From positions 124,001-188,000 of IMG/VR virus record IMGVR_UViG_3300027770_000027: 64,000 bases of DNA. One strand, written 5' to 3'. Origin of the DNA: a virus. The translations under genes were made by a program, and so were the position numbers. Below, piece by piece: positions 35,984 to 44,607 of this stretch (position 1 is its first letter; each line of letters begins with the position of its first letter). The notes under the pieces are model-generated. The model saw only the letters and a program-made list of their open reading frames with translations. It made no database searches and was not told the origin of the DNA.

Positions 35984-37456
35984 TTACATGTAGATACGTG
36001 CATTACCTGCTACGTTGTCTGTACTTAGACCACTGACGATGATAACATGGTAGTACAGAGATGCGCCGAAGATATAATCTACGACACCATAACGAGTCAT
36101 CAACCCAACACGTGGGCTGAAGTCGGTAGGACCAACTGTACGCTGAATCATCACAGGGATGTAAGGGCAGTAAACAATACCGGTATCATAATACTCAGTA
36201 CCTTTGTAGCCTAATAGTGCATATTCTAAACCTTTACCTACTGTGTTACGGCCACCCAAGTTTTGTGCTTCTGTGCGAGTATCGCGATAGATGCTGAAAC
36301 GGCCACCAACAGTACCAACCTTGGCGATGCCAGTGGGTTGAGTGTTGACGTTACCGTTAACGGGCATCCATTGGAACTCAGGAAGCATTTCTAGGATTGC
36401 ACAAACACGAGGTGTTGCAACGATGAAATTCGCGGAACCACGGCGGTTACGGATAGCAATACGGTTAGCTTCGACAATGACCTTGGCGTAGAAGTCGCGG
36501 TTGCGTTCTCCTAACCAACGAGCATCAGCGGAAGCGGCATACCAGAAGCTATATCCTGTACCCTTACCAGCGTTCAGAGACAATTGAATCATTCTGACAA
36601 TCATTTCACGGTCAATTTCGGCCTGAATTTCATAGCTCATCGCATTTGTTAATTCAGAGTCAATATCTAGACCATTCATGTTCTTCAAGTCTTGTTCAAG
36701 TTCAACAGACCAGCGAGCTGCGAGACGGCGTGTACCGGCTTCAACTGCAATCTTGGAGAACTCGACAGTTACCTGAGGAATATTACCAGTTAATTCGAAC
36801 TGACTTAGGATAGCAGCGACACCCTTGTCTTCTTCATTCCAGGACCAATCACTGTTACCAGTGAGGGCAGCGGACGAAGTACCGGTGAAGCGAGTATCAA
36901 GGGTTTGGTAACCCAATTCACCGGGTCCTGCGACACGTTGAATTGTAGGGCCACCGACAGTCGCTGCAGTTCCCCAAGGGGTTCCTGCGCCGCCGTTTGC
37001 AACTCCATCAATACCATTTGTACCTAAAGCAGCATTTTCATATCTATAACGCATAGCGAAGGCCATGCCCACTGGACCATTCATAGGCTGAACTCCAACG
37101 ATTTCATTGGTGATCAACTCAGGAAAAGTACGGCGAACCATGGGAATCAAGACTTTAGGCATACGGGCGTCTCCGCCTGCATACCAATCAGATCCTGCTG
37201 GGTTCATTGACCCTCCATAACTACCTGCATTGACGGATCCAAAGACACCACCTGTGCCACCAGCTGTATTGGATGTCTCATTAAGACACCATTTTTCTTG
37301 GTTTTCCATCAAAATGGCTGTAGCCAAACGGCTATGATCATTTTCAATGGGTCTAACTTTATCACTAGAGAAATCAAGCATTGGAGCCCATTTTTCTAGC
37401 AATTGAGTTGCACGGTTGCGGTCGATGTATCCGGGAGCGGAACTTACATTACTCAT
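35984..37456 (-). CDS. 23: Major capsid protein gp23
   Basis: 490 residues; T4 gp23 has 521. Recognisable T4 landmarks are LLEKWAPMLDF, ATAILMENQEK, VRRTFPELITNEIVGVQPMN, the segment AARWSVELEQDLKNMNGLD followed by ELTNAMSYEIQAEIDRE, GSANFIVATPRVCAILEM, and LLGYKGTEYYDTGIVYCPYI. It forms the hexamers of the shell. A probable gp21 cleavage site is LNE|T after Glu60, equivalent in position to Glu65 of T4. The gene is visibly more GC-rich than its neighbours (about half G+C in sampled lines), consistent with codon adaptation for very high expression. A weak TTAAAATA lies 6 bases before the ATG, and a strong terminator follows the stop. Confidence 0.95.
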   Translation of the reverse strand: MSNVSSAPGYIDRNRATQLLEKWAPMLDFSSDKVRPIENDHSRLATAILMENQEKWCLNETSNTAGGTGGVFGSVNAGSYGGSMNPAGSDWYAGGDARMPKVLIPMVRRTFPELITNEIVGVQPMNGPVGMAFAMRYRYENAALGTNGIDGVANGGAGTPWGTAATVGGPTIQRVAGPGELGYQTLDTRFTGTSSAALTGNSDWSWNEEDKGVAAILSQFELTGNIPQVTVEFSKIAVEAGTRRLAARWSVELEQDLKNMNGLDIDSELTNAMSYEIQAEIDREMIVRMIQLSLNAGKGTGYSFWYAASADARWLGERNRDFYAKVIVEANRIAIRNRRGSANFIVATPRVCAILEMLPEFQWMPVNGNVNTQPTGIAKVGTVGGRFSIYRDTRTEAQNLGGRNTVGKGLEYALLGYKGTEYYDTGIVYCPYIPVMIQRTVGPTDFSPRVGLMTRYGVVDYIFGASLYYHVIIVSGLSTDNVAGNARIYM

Positions 37457-37524
37457 ATGTTTATTTTAACTTTCTATTTCTGTGGATATACTTTCGAGAA
37501 ACACGTCATGCATTTCTCCAACTG

Positions 37525-38418
37525 TTACTTTTTACTGAAAGACTTGAGTCCTTCTACGTAAAGATTTACTGGGTCAGCAGATTGGGCTGATTCCCTGATG
37601 ATTTCCTGAGCTTTGGGAACTTTAGCATCTTTAGATACTGCTGTCTTTACGGCTTCGGACATCAAATTGTTTGAGGTCGAACGATCTTCTCGTTCAAACA
37701 TACTGACAACATACTGAAAATTTTCTTTAATGTATTCAGGTGTTTTGTCACTTAAAATTTTAGTAATGAATTCTTTCTTGGAAGAAGGCATCCCTTTTGT
37801 TTTTTGTTCAATCAATAAAGAAGCTTTGGTGTTCTTTAGATTTTCATTAAGTCCAATGTTTTCTTTGTAAGATTCATTGAGCTTGGCTTGTAAATTATCA
37901 ATCTTGGATTTACCTTGAATCACAATCTTCTTGAAATCTTCATTCAATGATGCGGGGTCAAAAGAAATAATCTTTTTAATCTGTTCTAATTGTTGTCGAG
38001 CAGACACATTTGCGACTGCTTCTGCTAATTGTTCTTTGGGTACAATTTTATCCAGATACAAATCTAAATAATTGCTCATCTCGGAAACAATTTTAGTACT
38101 GAAGGCTTCAGCCTTTTCATTTACGGCTGTACGATAGTAATTAACTACGTTTTGAAGTTTTTCAGCGTGGTTTTGACTAACAGCTTCAACCACATGTTTT
38201 AGTTTGCCGAGGTGGTCCGCGTCAATGGCTTCCAATAAAGTTTTTAATTTGGTAGCATGGTTTTCGTCTTGTTCACTCAAAGCCTTTTCGACTTCTAGTC
38301 CAACACGAGAGGAAACCTTTTCATTGACAGCCTGATTAAAGGCTTCTGCAATGGCTGTGGCAGTGTCCTCGCTCAGTACGGAATTGTCGATTGATTTAAG
38401 AATAGCAGATATATTCAT
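37525..38418 (-). CDS. 22: Prohead core scaffolding protein gp22
   Basis: 297 residues; T4 gp22 has 269. It is almost entirely helical and charged, with coiled-coil character (NEKVSSRVGLEVEKALSEQ; four near-repeats around DENHATKLKTLLEAI, ADHLGKLKHVVEAV and QNHAEKLQNVVNYY) and the typical later segments SNYLDLYLDKIVPKEQ and NENLKNTKASLL. It forms the internal core on which gp23 assembles and is degraded by gp21 during maturation. Its position between gp21/gp67 and gp23 is the T4 order. It ends in a Lys-Lys dipeptide after SFS. Confidence 0.9.
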   Translation of the reverse strand: MNISAILKSIDNSVLSEDTATAIAEAFNQAVNEKVSSRVGLEVEKALSEQDENHATKLKTLLEAIDADHLGKLKHVVEAVSQNHAEKLQNVVNYYRTAVNEKAEAFSTKIVSEMSNYLDLYLDKIVPKEQLAEAVANVSARQQLEQIKKIISFDPASLNEDFKKIVIQGKSKIDNLQAKLNESYKENIGLNENLKNTKASLLIEQKTKGMPSSKKEFITKILSDKTPEYIKENFQYVVSMFEREDRSTSNNLMSEAVKTAVSKDAKVPKAQEIIRESAQSADPVNLYVEGLKSFSKK

Positions 38419-38436
38419 ACAATGAGTGTAATAAAG

Positions 38437-38664
38437 TTACTTAGTCTTGCCCATACCCTTTTTAACGGGTTTTTTACTCTTGGATTTAACTGAAGATTTT
38501 TTTAAATCTTTTTTAGGAGCTTTTTTATCTTGTTTCTTTGCTTCCTTTTTAATCTTTGCTGCAAGTTTGGCTTCAACAACTTGTGCTAATGTGGTGTGCG
38601 CAAATGCAAATTGTTTTTCAACCAACTGAGAAATGAACTTAGAAATTAATTGTTTGCTATTCAT
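38437..38664 (-). CDS. Small prohead core protein, gp67-like but with a basic tail
   Basis: 75 residues. The N-terminal half (LISKFISQLVEKQFAFAH, then TLAQVVEAKLAAKIKKEAKK) resembles the helical start of T4-type gp67 core proteins, which read LIxxIxxxxxxxA...F...M/V.xKxxxxL. T4 gp67 ends in a long acidic tail; this protein instead ends in a Lys-rich tail (KKAPKKDLKKSSVKSKSKK) with pI clearly above 10. It sits between gp21 and gp22, whereas T4 has 67 before 68 and 21. Core or DNA-binding internal protein functions are both possible. Confidence 0.5.
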   Translation of the reverse strand: MNSKQLISKFISQLVEKQFAFAHTTLAQVVEAKLAAKIKKEAKKQDKKAPKKDLKKSSVKSKSKKPVKKGMGKTK

Positions 38665-38676
38665 TGTATCTAGAAA

Positions 38677-38684
38677 TATTTATC
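38677..38684 (-). promoter_or_regulatory. Late-type promoter box (GATAAATA) embedding gp21 stop codon
   Basis: Seven of eight consensus bases, 13 bases before the ATG at 38664. The stop codon of gp21 (38680-38682) is the TAA of the box. Confidence 0.6.
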
Positions 38685-39381
38685 GTGCTGAAGGTCCCTC
38701 TAATGTTTTAAGAGCATTGATAAAAGCGATTACCTGTTCTTTTAAATAATTTTTTGTTTCTTTGGTTGGAAGAGATGCTATTTTTCGTTCAAACCCTTCG
38801 TAGGCAGGAACAAATTCTCCAGAAGACTCTAATACCCATTGTTTGGCTTCTAAAATGCCGTTTACAAATGCTGTAGGAACAGAAGGATCTGCTACAATAT
38901 CTACAGCCATAATTTTAAAATCTGCAACAGTACTAACTCCATTTTTTTCTGCTACTAATTTACCCAAAGACCTACTAGAAACTCCCAACTTAGCACCATG
39001 TAAAATAAACCCACGAACTAAATTACCTAGTGGCATACCTTCACCGTATAAAATTTTACTCTTTCCTTCAAAAATGTTACCGTTTTGTTTTAAATCGGTT
39101 ACAAGATGACAAGCTCTTTCTAAATTAATTTCCGGAGACTGTGGATGATTTAATTCTCCATAAGCTCTATGATTAGAAATCATTTCAGATTTATATCGGT
39201 CTACTTCTTTGACCATTTCATCTAAGGGATAAATTCTTTTATTTTTATTGGCTTCGTTTGCCATAAGAAAAGGCCCTTGAATAAACATGCTGGAAGGAGA
39301 ATTGCGGTTTTTTTCTTCCACCAAATATTTGACTTCATATGTTGGTTCTTCCACTAGTAAACGGTAAACGTTGTCGCTCAT
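38680..39381 (-). CDS. 21: Prohead maturation protease gp21 (peptidase U9)
   Basis: 233 residues; T4 gp21 has 212. Family blocks are MFIQGPFLMANEANKNKRIY, the His motif AYGELNHPQSPEINLERACH (His79 the likely catalytic residue), GEGMPLGNLVRGFILHGAKL, and the Ser motif GVSSRSLG (Ser135/136). The next conserved piece is FKIMAVDIVADPSVPTAFVN. It cuts core and shell proteins after Glu at (L/I)xE sites during head maturation. A perfect late promoter box precedes it, and it starts the 21-67-22-23 run ending at the terminator. Confidence 0.95.
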   Translation of the reverse strand: MSDNVYRLLVEEPTYEVKYLVEEKNRNSPSSMFIQGPFLMANEANKNKRIYPLDEMVKEVDRYKSEMISNHRAYGELNHPQSPEINLERACHLVTDLKQNGNIFEGKSKILYGEGMPLGNLVRGFILHGAKLGVSSRSLGKLVAEKNGVSTVADFKIMAVDIVADPSVPTAFVNGILEAKQWVLESSGEFVPAYEGFERKIASLPTKETKNYLKEQVIAFINALKTLEGPSAR

Positions 39382-39397
39382 ATTTGATATTGTTAAA

Positions 39398-39405
39398 TAT
39401 TTATA
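39398..39405 (-). promoter_or_regulatory. T4-type late promoter box (perfect TATAAATA)
   Basis: Exact consensus, 17 bases before the gp21 ATG; predicted leader about ten bases. It lies in the 88-base gap between divergent gp21 and the small plus-strand gene. Confidence 0.8.
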
Positions 39406-39469
39406 CTTAAAGGGTGTCCTATCAACAATTTGCTTGCGCGTCCCTGAAAATACATCTATAATTATTTTG

Positions 39470-39697
39470 ATGACAAGTCCAATAAATTCAACAGTTGCTA
39501 GTTACCTTTCAATTAAACCAGTTATGCAAAGTATGAAAACTTTGAATGACCAACTTCCAAAAAATTCACTTCCAGTAGACTCTATGGGCACTATTCAAAG
39601 CAGAGCAGAACAAATTGCTCATCCACAACTTTCAATTTATAATGCTCATGGTATTGTAACTCCAAACTCTCCAAATACTTTGTTGGTTCATGCTTAG
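39470..39697 (+). CDS. Small hypothetical protein
   Basis: 75 residues on the plus strand from the ATG at 39470. The longer frame upstream is AT-rich promoter sequence with no protein-like composition and includes the gp21 promoter. The protein is Pro/Ser/Thr/Asn-rich (MTSPINSTVASYLSIKPVMQ, HPQLSIYNAHGIVTP, SPNTLLVHA) and predicted soluble. It fills the only minus-strand gap in the head module and overlaps the convergent gp4 gene by 4 bases. I do not recognise it; it could be a small virion or decoration-type protein, but nothing in the sequence proves this. Confidence 0.5.
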   Translation: MTSPINSTVASYLSIKPVMQSMKTLNDQLPKNSLPVDSMGTIQSRAEQIAHPQLSIYNAHGIVTPNSPNTLLVHA

Positions 39698-40161
39698 AGT
39701 TTTTTATTAATATCTTTTTCAGTCATTACAAAAAATAAATAACCGTTCTTTTCACTCCACTTTCTAGCAGCCTCCCATTTGGCGTTGTTGACTATGTATT
39801 GTGTTTGTTCGAAAAGAACGGTTTTTTTACTTTTACGAGGAGTTATTTTGGGAGTTTGTAAGAATTTTTCTGGTTTAATTTCAATTAAAAGTTTTTTTAA
39901 AGATCCGTCTGCTTCTTTGAGACAAACTACTAGATCTACAAAATAACGATGCATTTTATTATCTAGTGGTGAAATGTAGGGAATGATTACAGACTCAGAT
40001 CCCCAAGTTACTACTTTATCATTAGAATCCATCCATCGATATGCTTTTAATTCTAAGCTAGATCTAAAAAATATAGGTACAGATCCTTTATACTTTTGTG
40101 GATTTTGAGGAGAGAATATGCCTTGGTTATATTCTTTGTTTTTATTGAGGTGTTTTCTCAT
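39694..40161 (-). CDS. 4: Head completion protein gp4 (nuclease-like fold)
   Basis: 155 residues; T4 gp4 has about 150. The T4 pattern is clear: YNQGIFSPQNPQKYKGS, FFRSSLELKAYRWMDSN, VVTWGSESVIIPYISPLDNK, MHRYFVDLVVCLK and LIEIKPEKFLQTP. The spacing of the E (SSLELK), D (RYFVDL) and ExK (IEIKP) resembles the TnsA/PD-(D/E)xK active site. In T4 it is needed to finish the packaged head before tails join. It starts 3 bases after the gp13-like gene. Confidence 0.88.
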   Translation of the reverse strand: MRKHLNKNKEYNQGIFSPQNPQKYKGSVPIFFRSSLELKAYRWMDSNDKVVTWGSESVIIPYISPLDNKMHRYFVDLVVCLKEADGSLKKLLIEIKPEKFLQTPKITPRKSKKTVLFEQTQYIVNNAKWEAARKWSEKNGYLFFVMTEKDINKKL

Positions 40162-40164
40162 TTA

Positions 40165-41364
40165 TTAACCAATAAGAAATGGTATCGGGTCTCTGTCGAT
40201 TAGATCAGAAGTGATTTCTGCTTCTAACTTATCTCTTTCAGATAATCCCTGACTCATTAAATCTGTATAATTGACAGACTGACCTCCAAAAAGAATAGAA
40301 CCAGAAAATTTACCTCTGGTGTGGGCTACTGTGAGTTTGGTTAAAGCTAATGTATACCTATAAACCCATAACTGACTCACAATATCTTTGATGGGTTTCT
40401 GGACAATACATTTGACTAGGCCAAAATACACAGAATTTTGTGTAGGTTCTGGAATAATTTTAAGCATTTGAGTTTCAGGATAAAACCGAAGATATGGTGT
40501 AAGTGCTAATGTTTTTTCTCTGGTTTCTATCCATCCTTTCAAAGCTTGCCAAGTAACTAAATCATAACCCACATTACCCAGCAAATGACCGAAGTATGCT
40601 TGCTGTGCTATCGCGTGTTCTATAGTGAACAAAGTGTTGATTCCCGTGTTACTTCCTTCTTGGAAGGAAGAAACGTCAACAACGCGGCGGTAGTTGTTCA
40701 TATCAAAGTCCCACCCAGTATATCCAAGGCGCATTTCATTGGGAACATTTGCTCCAGAAAGTGTTTGAGTTTGACCGGAGCCATTGACTATTACCACCTT
40801 ATAAGCTCCTGGTGCTGGCGGCAGAGCAAATGTAATTCTTACAGTGTTTGCATCTGGGGTACTAACACTGGGATATACTAAACTATTGGTAGTAGTATCA
40901 TATACATTTACAACGACCGTGGAGTCGTTCATATTATGAACAACATCAAAAGTGCTACGAGATCCGTCACCTATGACCTCATCATGTTCTGATAAGGATA
41001 CAGTAAACATAGGGGGTCCATTATAATCACCAGTTGTAGTATTAGGATCTACTGCAAATAAATCTGGACTTATGTTTAACAATTTACCTATAGCAAGTCC
41101 CTGTTTTGGAGTATATAGATCAGATCTAAAAATTAAAAATTCTTCTGTATTGCCGGCAAATTTGGTAAAATATTCACAAGCAGTGTCTATTATGGTATAA
41201 AGCTGTTCGTCAGAAATTTCTATTTGAACCAACGGATATCCCAACATGCGCTTTACTCTTTCACCAAGTAATTCATAACTGGTTATCCTATTAGTAAAGG
41301 TGGTACTTCCGAATATACCACTTAAAGCTCTGCCGGAAGTTGCAAATGTTGGGATTACTGCCAT
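40165..41364 (-). CDS. Neck protein, gp13-like, with inserted fibre-type domain
   Basis: 399 residues; T4 gp13 has 309. The N-terminus (YELLGERVKRMLGYPLVQ, then EISDEQLYTIIDTACEYFTK) matches the neck-protein pattern (helix, LG-P-V-V-x-I-E-x-x-x-x-Q, helix with Phe). The C-terminal half (RIVQKPIKDIVSQLW-like helices; TKLTVAHTRGKFSGSILFGG) fits a connector protein. Residues ~125-205 are an insert, VIGDGSRSTFDVVHNMNDST then VRITFALPPAPGAYKVVIVN, of the same sort as the repeated domain of the fibres in this window. It lies between portal gp20 and gp4. The name gp13 is by pattern and position, not a confirmed match. Confidence 0.55.
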   Translation of the reverse strand: MAVIPTFATSGRALSGIFGSTTFTNRITSYELLGERVKRMLGYPLVQIEISDEQLYTIIDTACEYFTKFAGNTEEFLIFRSDLYTPKQGLAIGKLLNISPDLFAVDPNTTTGDYNGPPMFTVSLSEHDEVIGDGSRSTFDVVHNMNDSTVVVNVYDTTTNSLVYPSVSTPDANTVRITFALPPAPGAYKVVIVNGSGQTQTLSGANVPNEMRLGYTGWDFDMNNYRRVVDVSSFQEGSNTGINTLFTIEHAIAQQAYFGHLLGNVGYDLVTWQALKGWIETREKTLALTPYLRFYPETQMLKIIPEPTQNSVYFGLVKCIVQKPIKDIVSQLWVYRYTLALTKLTVAHTRGKFSGSILFGGQSVNYTDLMSQGLSERDKLEAEITSDLIDRDPIPFLIG

Positions 41365-41374
41365 AATGTACTAC

Positions 41375-43249
41375 TTATCCAGTAGGAGCGGCTTCTGGGG
41401 CTGGTGGCGGGGCTTCTCCGCCTTCTGGAGCAACGGCGCCGCCTTCTGGAGCAACGGCGCCGCCTTCTGGAGATACTTCTGCTCCACCTCCACCAAATTC
41501 TGGTATAGCACTACCTCCACCCCCACCCCCACCTTCAGCACCGGCACCACCTTCAGCTCCACCAGCTGCAGATGCTGCTGCTTGAGCTGCTTCAATTTGT
41601 TCTCTCCAGTTAGGACCTGCGTTGGTAATTTGCTGCAATTCCCATTTAAATGCAGCTTCCTTACGTTGCCATTCCATGTTTTCACTAATTTTAGTATCAC
41701 TAAATCCTAGATAGTGTCGTTGAGCAAATATATTAGATATTCCTTCATTTTGAGACATATCTGCAAAATTCTTTTGTTTTAATTCTTGCATCTGTTGTTG
41801 ACGAATCGCAAAGTAATTTGATGGTGGATTAAATGAAAGGTTTATAAATGACTCGTGAAGTTTGTATTCATTCCACCAGCCCTTAATTTTTAAATGGGTT
41901 ATAAAGGCAGCTTTAAGACCAAATGCAAATTGATTTTGCAAACGCATTATAAATTTAGCAAATCTTAATTCTTCTCGAAGAATTTCTGAACCGTCTTTAA
42001 ATGCTTCATTGGGGTTGAGTCTAGTTAGAGGCACTTTCAAGCTCTTGTAAAGTTTGTTTACAAAATACATCAAATCATCTAACTTTCCTAGGTTGTCGCC
42101 TCCTTGGAGCACAGACACATCTGATCCAGTCTCACCGGTACGTTTTGCAAACCAATAACTATCTAACATTGATTGTGGGTTATAAGAATTTACAACAGAT
42201 CCACCGTTATTTGACCCATCATATACCTGTTTAGACCAATATTGCTGCTTCAATTGCTGCATATATGCTTGGGCCTTAGCGGGAGGCATATTACCCACGT
42301 CAATTACAAATTTTAAACGTTCTGGTGCTCTAACTAAACGATAAATGATGATTGCATCCTCTAGTAAAGATAAAAGTTTATAAGCACGACGACAATTTTC
42401 AATAAAAGGAATTCTAACAGTTAAATCCTCATTCCAGAGACCAGAATTTATATAGGTAATTTGATTACCCTGCAAAGTCATTAATTGTTGCTGAAGATTG
42501 TTTCCGGGACTAACATTGTTAGTTTGTTGAGATAATGGTCCAGATGGATTATTGTTTAAATTAATAGGTTTAGAAAAAACAAAATTTTCTATAACATTAT
42601 TTTGTATATTATCATATACAGGACTTATAGTCTCTGCTGGTATGTTAAGACATCCAATAATTCCATAATCGGTTTTGTCTTTATAAGTGATATTTTCGAA
42701 GAAAACCTCACCTTCTACCAATAAATGTCTGCAATATCCCCATCCTTTGTGTTCTAAATCATAGATATTAATGAACTTTTCAAATTCTTTCTGCAATTCT
42801 GCCTTGGCTTCAGATTCTATGTCACAAAATGCAGAAAATGCTAAATGAATAATTTTACCATTTTCATCTTTAACAATAAATTCATCACAAATTTCATCCA
42901 AACAATCTGATACTTCAGAAAAAGCGGCCATTCTGCGATATTCTGCTAATCTTCTGATCTTATCTGTATCTACTTGTGCATAGATATAATTGTGATAAGG
43001 GCTGTGTGATCCAAAAGCAGCACTGCCTGTGGGTCCATACTCCATACCCATAGCGGGTCCGGTGATTACCGACTGCTTTAATAAGCGAAAATCTGTGCGT
43101 TTGGCTAACCTATCAAAAAGTTCATACTTGGGGTTGCCCGCAGAAACATCTAATCCAGCGGCTACATACGGCAAACGTTGTAAAACACTTGAAATAAAAT
43201 TGCGTCCTACATTTTGTCCGCGGCTTGAAGTTGGTAAAAGATCTGCCAT
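41375..43249 (-). CDS. 20: Portal protein gp20
   Basis: 624 residues; T4 gp20 has 524. Family blocks: RRLAEYRRMAAFSEVSDCLD, EICDEFIVKD, HKGWGYCRHLLVEGEVFFEN, GIIGCLNIPAETISPVYD, LTVRIPFIENCRRAYKLLSL, EDAIIIYRLVRAPERLKFVI, DVGNMPPAKAQAYMQQLK and the late LRFAKFIMRLQNQFAFGLKAA. A dodecameric ring forms the unique vertex through which DNA is packaged. The C-terminal ~70 residues are an unusual low-complexity tail of Gly, Ala, Pro and Glu (EGGAVAPEGG repeats) encoded by 21-bp tandem units; T4 lacks it. It starts the gp20-13-4 part of the head module. Confidence 0.95.
   Translation of the reverse strand: MADLLPTSSRGQNVGRNFISSVLQRLPYVAAGLDVSAGNPKYELFDRLAKRTDFRLLKQSVITGPAMGMEYGPTGSAAFGSHSPYHNYIYAQVDTDKIRRLAEYRRMAAFSEVSDCLDEICDEFIVKDENGKIIHLAFSAFCDIESEAKAELQKEFEKFINIYDLEHKGWGYCRHLLVEGEVFFENITYKDKTDYGIIGCLNIPAETISPVYDNIQNNVIENFVFSKPINLNNNPSGPLSQQTNNVSPGNNLQQQLMTLQGNQITYINSGLWNEDLTVRIPFIENCRRAYKLLSLLEDAIIIYRLVRAPERLKFVIDVGNMPPAKAQAYMQQLKQQYWSKQVYDGSNNGGSVVNSYNPQSMLDSYWFAKRTGETGSDVSVLQGGDNLGKLDDLMYFVNKLYKSLKVPLTRLNPNEAFKDGSEILREELRFAKFIMRLQNQFAFGLKAAFITHLKIKGWWNEYKLHESFINLSFNPPSNYFAIRQQQMQELKQKNFADMSQNEGISNIFAQRHYLGFSDTKISENMEWQRKEAAFKWELQQITNAGPNWREQIEAAQAAASAAGGAEGGAGAEGGGGGGGSAIPEFGGGGAEVSPEGGAVAPEGGAVAPEGGEAPPPAPEAAPTG
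41421..41472. repeat. 21-bp tandem repeat, 2.5 copies
   Basis: Units 41421-41441 and 41442-41462 are identical and a third is half present. They encode the VAPEGGA-type repeats at the C-terminus of the portal. Unit length is a multiple of three, so copy-number change keeps the frame. Confidence 0.9.
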
Positions 43250-43305
43250 ATATTATATAATTACTATAAATTGTAACTTAACACCATATTATCCTATTAT
43301 TGAAC

Positions 43306-44598
43306 TTAATCAAAATAACTATGTGGCAAATTCCAGTGCCCATCTGTGAATATTAGAGTAACAACCATTGGATGCTGGGGTGTTGTTGCACCTCTGAATG
43401 GCAACCACCAGTCTTTGTCTGCAGTTTCTTCAATATTAGTACCAGACGAATACCTTGCGTGTGCAAATTTTACAGTGGTGTACTCATCCTCGTTTGTATA
43501 CTTTCCACTTGGCACCAAATACATTATTTGTCCCTCTATTCCATCTGCTAGGGTATACATATCACTACTAGGAGTAGTACCATTGCCGTAAGGAACTAGT
43601 TTATTGATTTGTTTGGTTAAATCTATCGCAATACTGCCAGCATTGGAGCCTGCATCGACGGTAGATGTGGAAGCAACAAAAGAACCTGGAAACGTAGCAA
43701 CACCAGCTGGGCTGAAATACCAGCTTTTAGATACTAGATTATCAGGATCTGCGTTATCAATAGCCTCTATACTAACACCTTCTCCACTTGCAATATGAAA
43801 TCCCATACCAACTCTAATAGAAGTGTTGTTTCTATCAAAAACTATACCCCCGTTTTGAGCCAATAACAGATCTCCTTGTTTAGTAAACGCCCAGCGATTA
43901 ACATTATCATTTAAATTTGTTTCTATGTTGAAGGCTCCGGATAATTCTGTAGTAGGGGAAAAACTATTGTCAACAACTCCCACCCAAACATCCTTATCAT
44001 ATGATGTCAAAGAGGCCCATGCTCCGGGAGTCCCTACTAAATCTACTCCCCCACCATTCCACGCATCACCTAACATACCCCCTTTAGCCAAATATAAATT
44101 GCCGTCTGAACTTAAAGTTGTAGTATATAAATTACTTGATAAAATATTGGTAATAGTGGAAGTTGCACTTCCCCAATGACTGGATAAACTGCTTGTAGTA
44201 GCGTAAACAGAATTCCAATTTACTGAAGATGCTGTCAAATTATATACAGTTGAAGACAAGTCTGTCGGTCTACTGTTCCATTGACTGGATAAACTGCTTG
44301 TGATGGCGTAGACTGAATTCCATTTTAAAGACTCCGCAGTTAAATTTGATATATCAGTTCTAAAAACAATATCTGAAGATAATAAATTGTTAATAGACCT
44401 CAAATCTAAAGCACTTAAATCTAAGAGGGCAGCACTAAGAGAGTTTAAAGATACTAAAACTGGATTATTAGCATTTGCAAAAGAAACAACACTGAATAGT
44501 GTAGTATTAAGTGTGCGTCCATTATGATACACTAGAAGCAGATCTGCACTTGTGAGATCAGATATTGTTGTAAAATCTTTTATAGTCTTTTGTTGCAT
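43306..44598 (-). CDS. Fibre-like virion protein in the neck/head module
   Basis: 430 residues. The N-terminus (KTIKDFTTISDLTSADLLLV, then YHNGRTLNTTLFSVVSFAN) is the phage-fibre start also seen in the giant fibre (LTELTRADSISHGDLFLA). Residues ~85-150 hold two near-identical repeats (LTAESLKWNSVYAITSSLSS and LTASSVNWNSVYATTSSLSS). Residues ~160-310 look like a fibre body (SSDGNLYLAKGGMLGDAW, KSWYFSPAGVATFPG). The end (MVVTLIFTDGHWNLPHSYFD) is distinct. Located between gp15 and gp20, it may be a head or neck fibre (whisker-like) or a tail appendage; a structural role is likely but the site on the virion is unknown. Confidence 0.6.
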   Translation of the reverse strand: MQQKTIKDFTTISDLTSADLLLVYHNGRTLNTTLFSVVSFANANNPVLVSLNSLSAALLDLSALDLRSINNLLSSDIVFRTDISNLTAESLKWNSVYAITSSLSSQWNSRPTDLSSTVYNLTASSVNWNSVYATTSSLSSHWGSATSTITNILSSNLYTTTLSSDGNLYLAKGGMLGDAWNGGGVDLVGTPGAWASLTSYDKDVWVGVVDNSFSPTTELSGAFNIETNLNDNVNRWAFTKQGDLLLAQNGGIVFDRNNTSIRVGMGFHIASGEGVSIEAIDNADPDNLVSKSWYFSPAGVATFPGSFVASTSTVDAGSNAGSIAIDLTKQINKLVPYGNGTTPSSDMYTLADGIEGQIMYLVPSGKYTNEDEYTTVKFAHARYSSGTNIEETADKDWWLPFRGATTPQHPMVVTLIFTDGHWNLPHSYFD

Positions 44599-44607
44599 AC
44601 TCTAGAA

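Noticed and set aside
36805-37017. 70-codon minus-strand frame inside gp23.
   Set aside because: It lies out of frame within an intact capsid gene and has no independent start signal.
39371-39469. N-terminal extension of the small plus-strand gene.
   Set aside because: The first 33 codons cover the gp21 promoter region and look like translated AT-rich promoter DNA; the ATG at 39470 begins a composition typical of a real small protein.
41371-41700. 109-codon minus-strand frame overlapping the portal C-terminus.
   Set aside because: It overlaps gp20 in another frame, caused by the GC-rich tandem repeats; its protein is Leu/Lys/Pro-biased without family resemblance.
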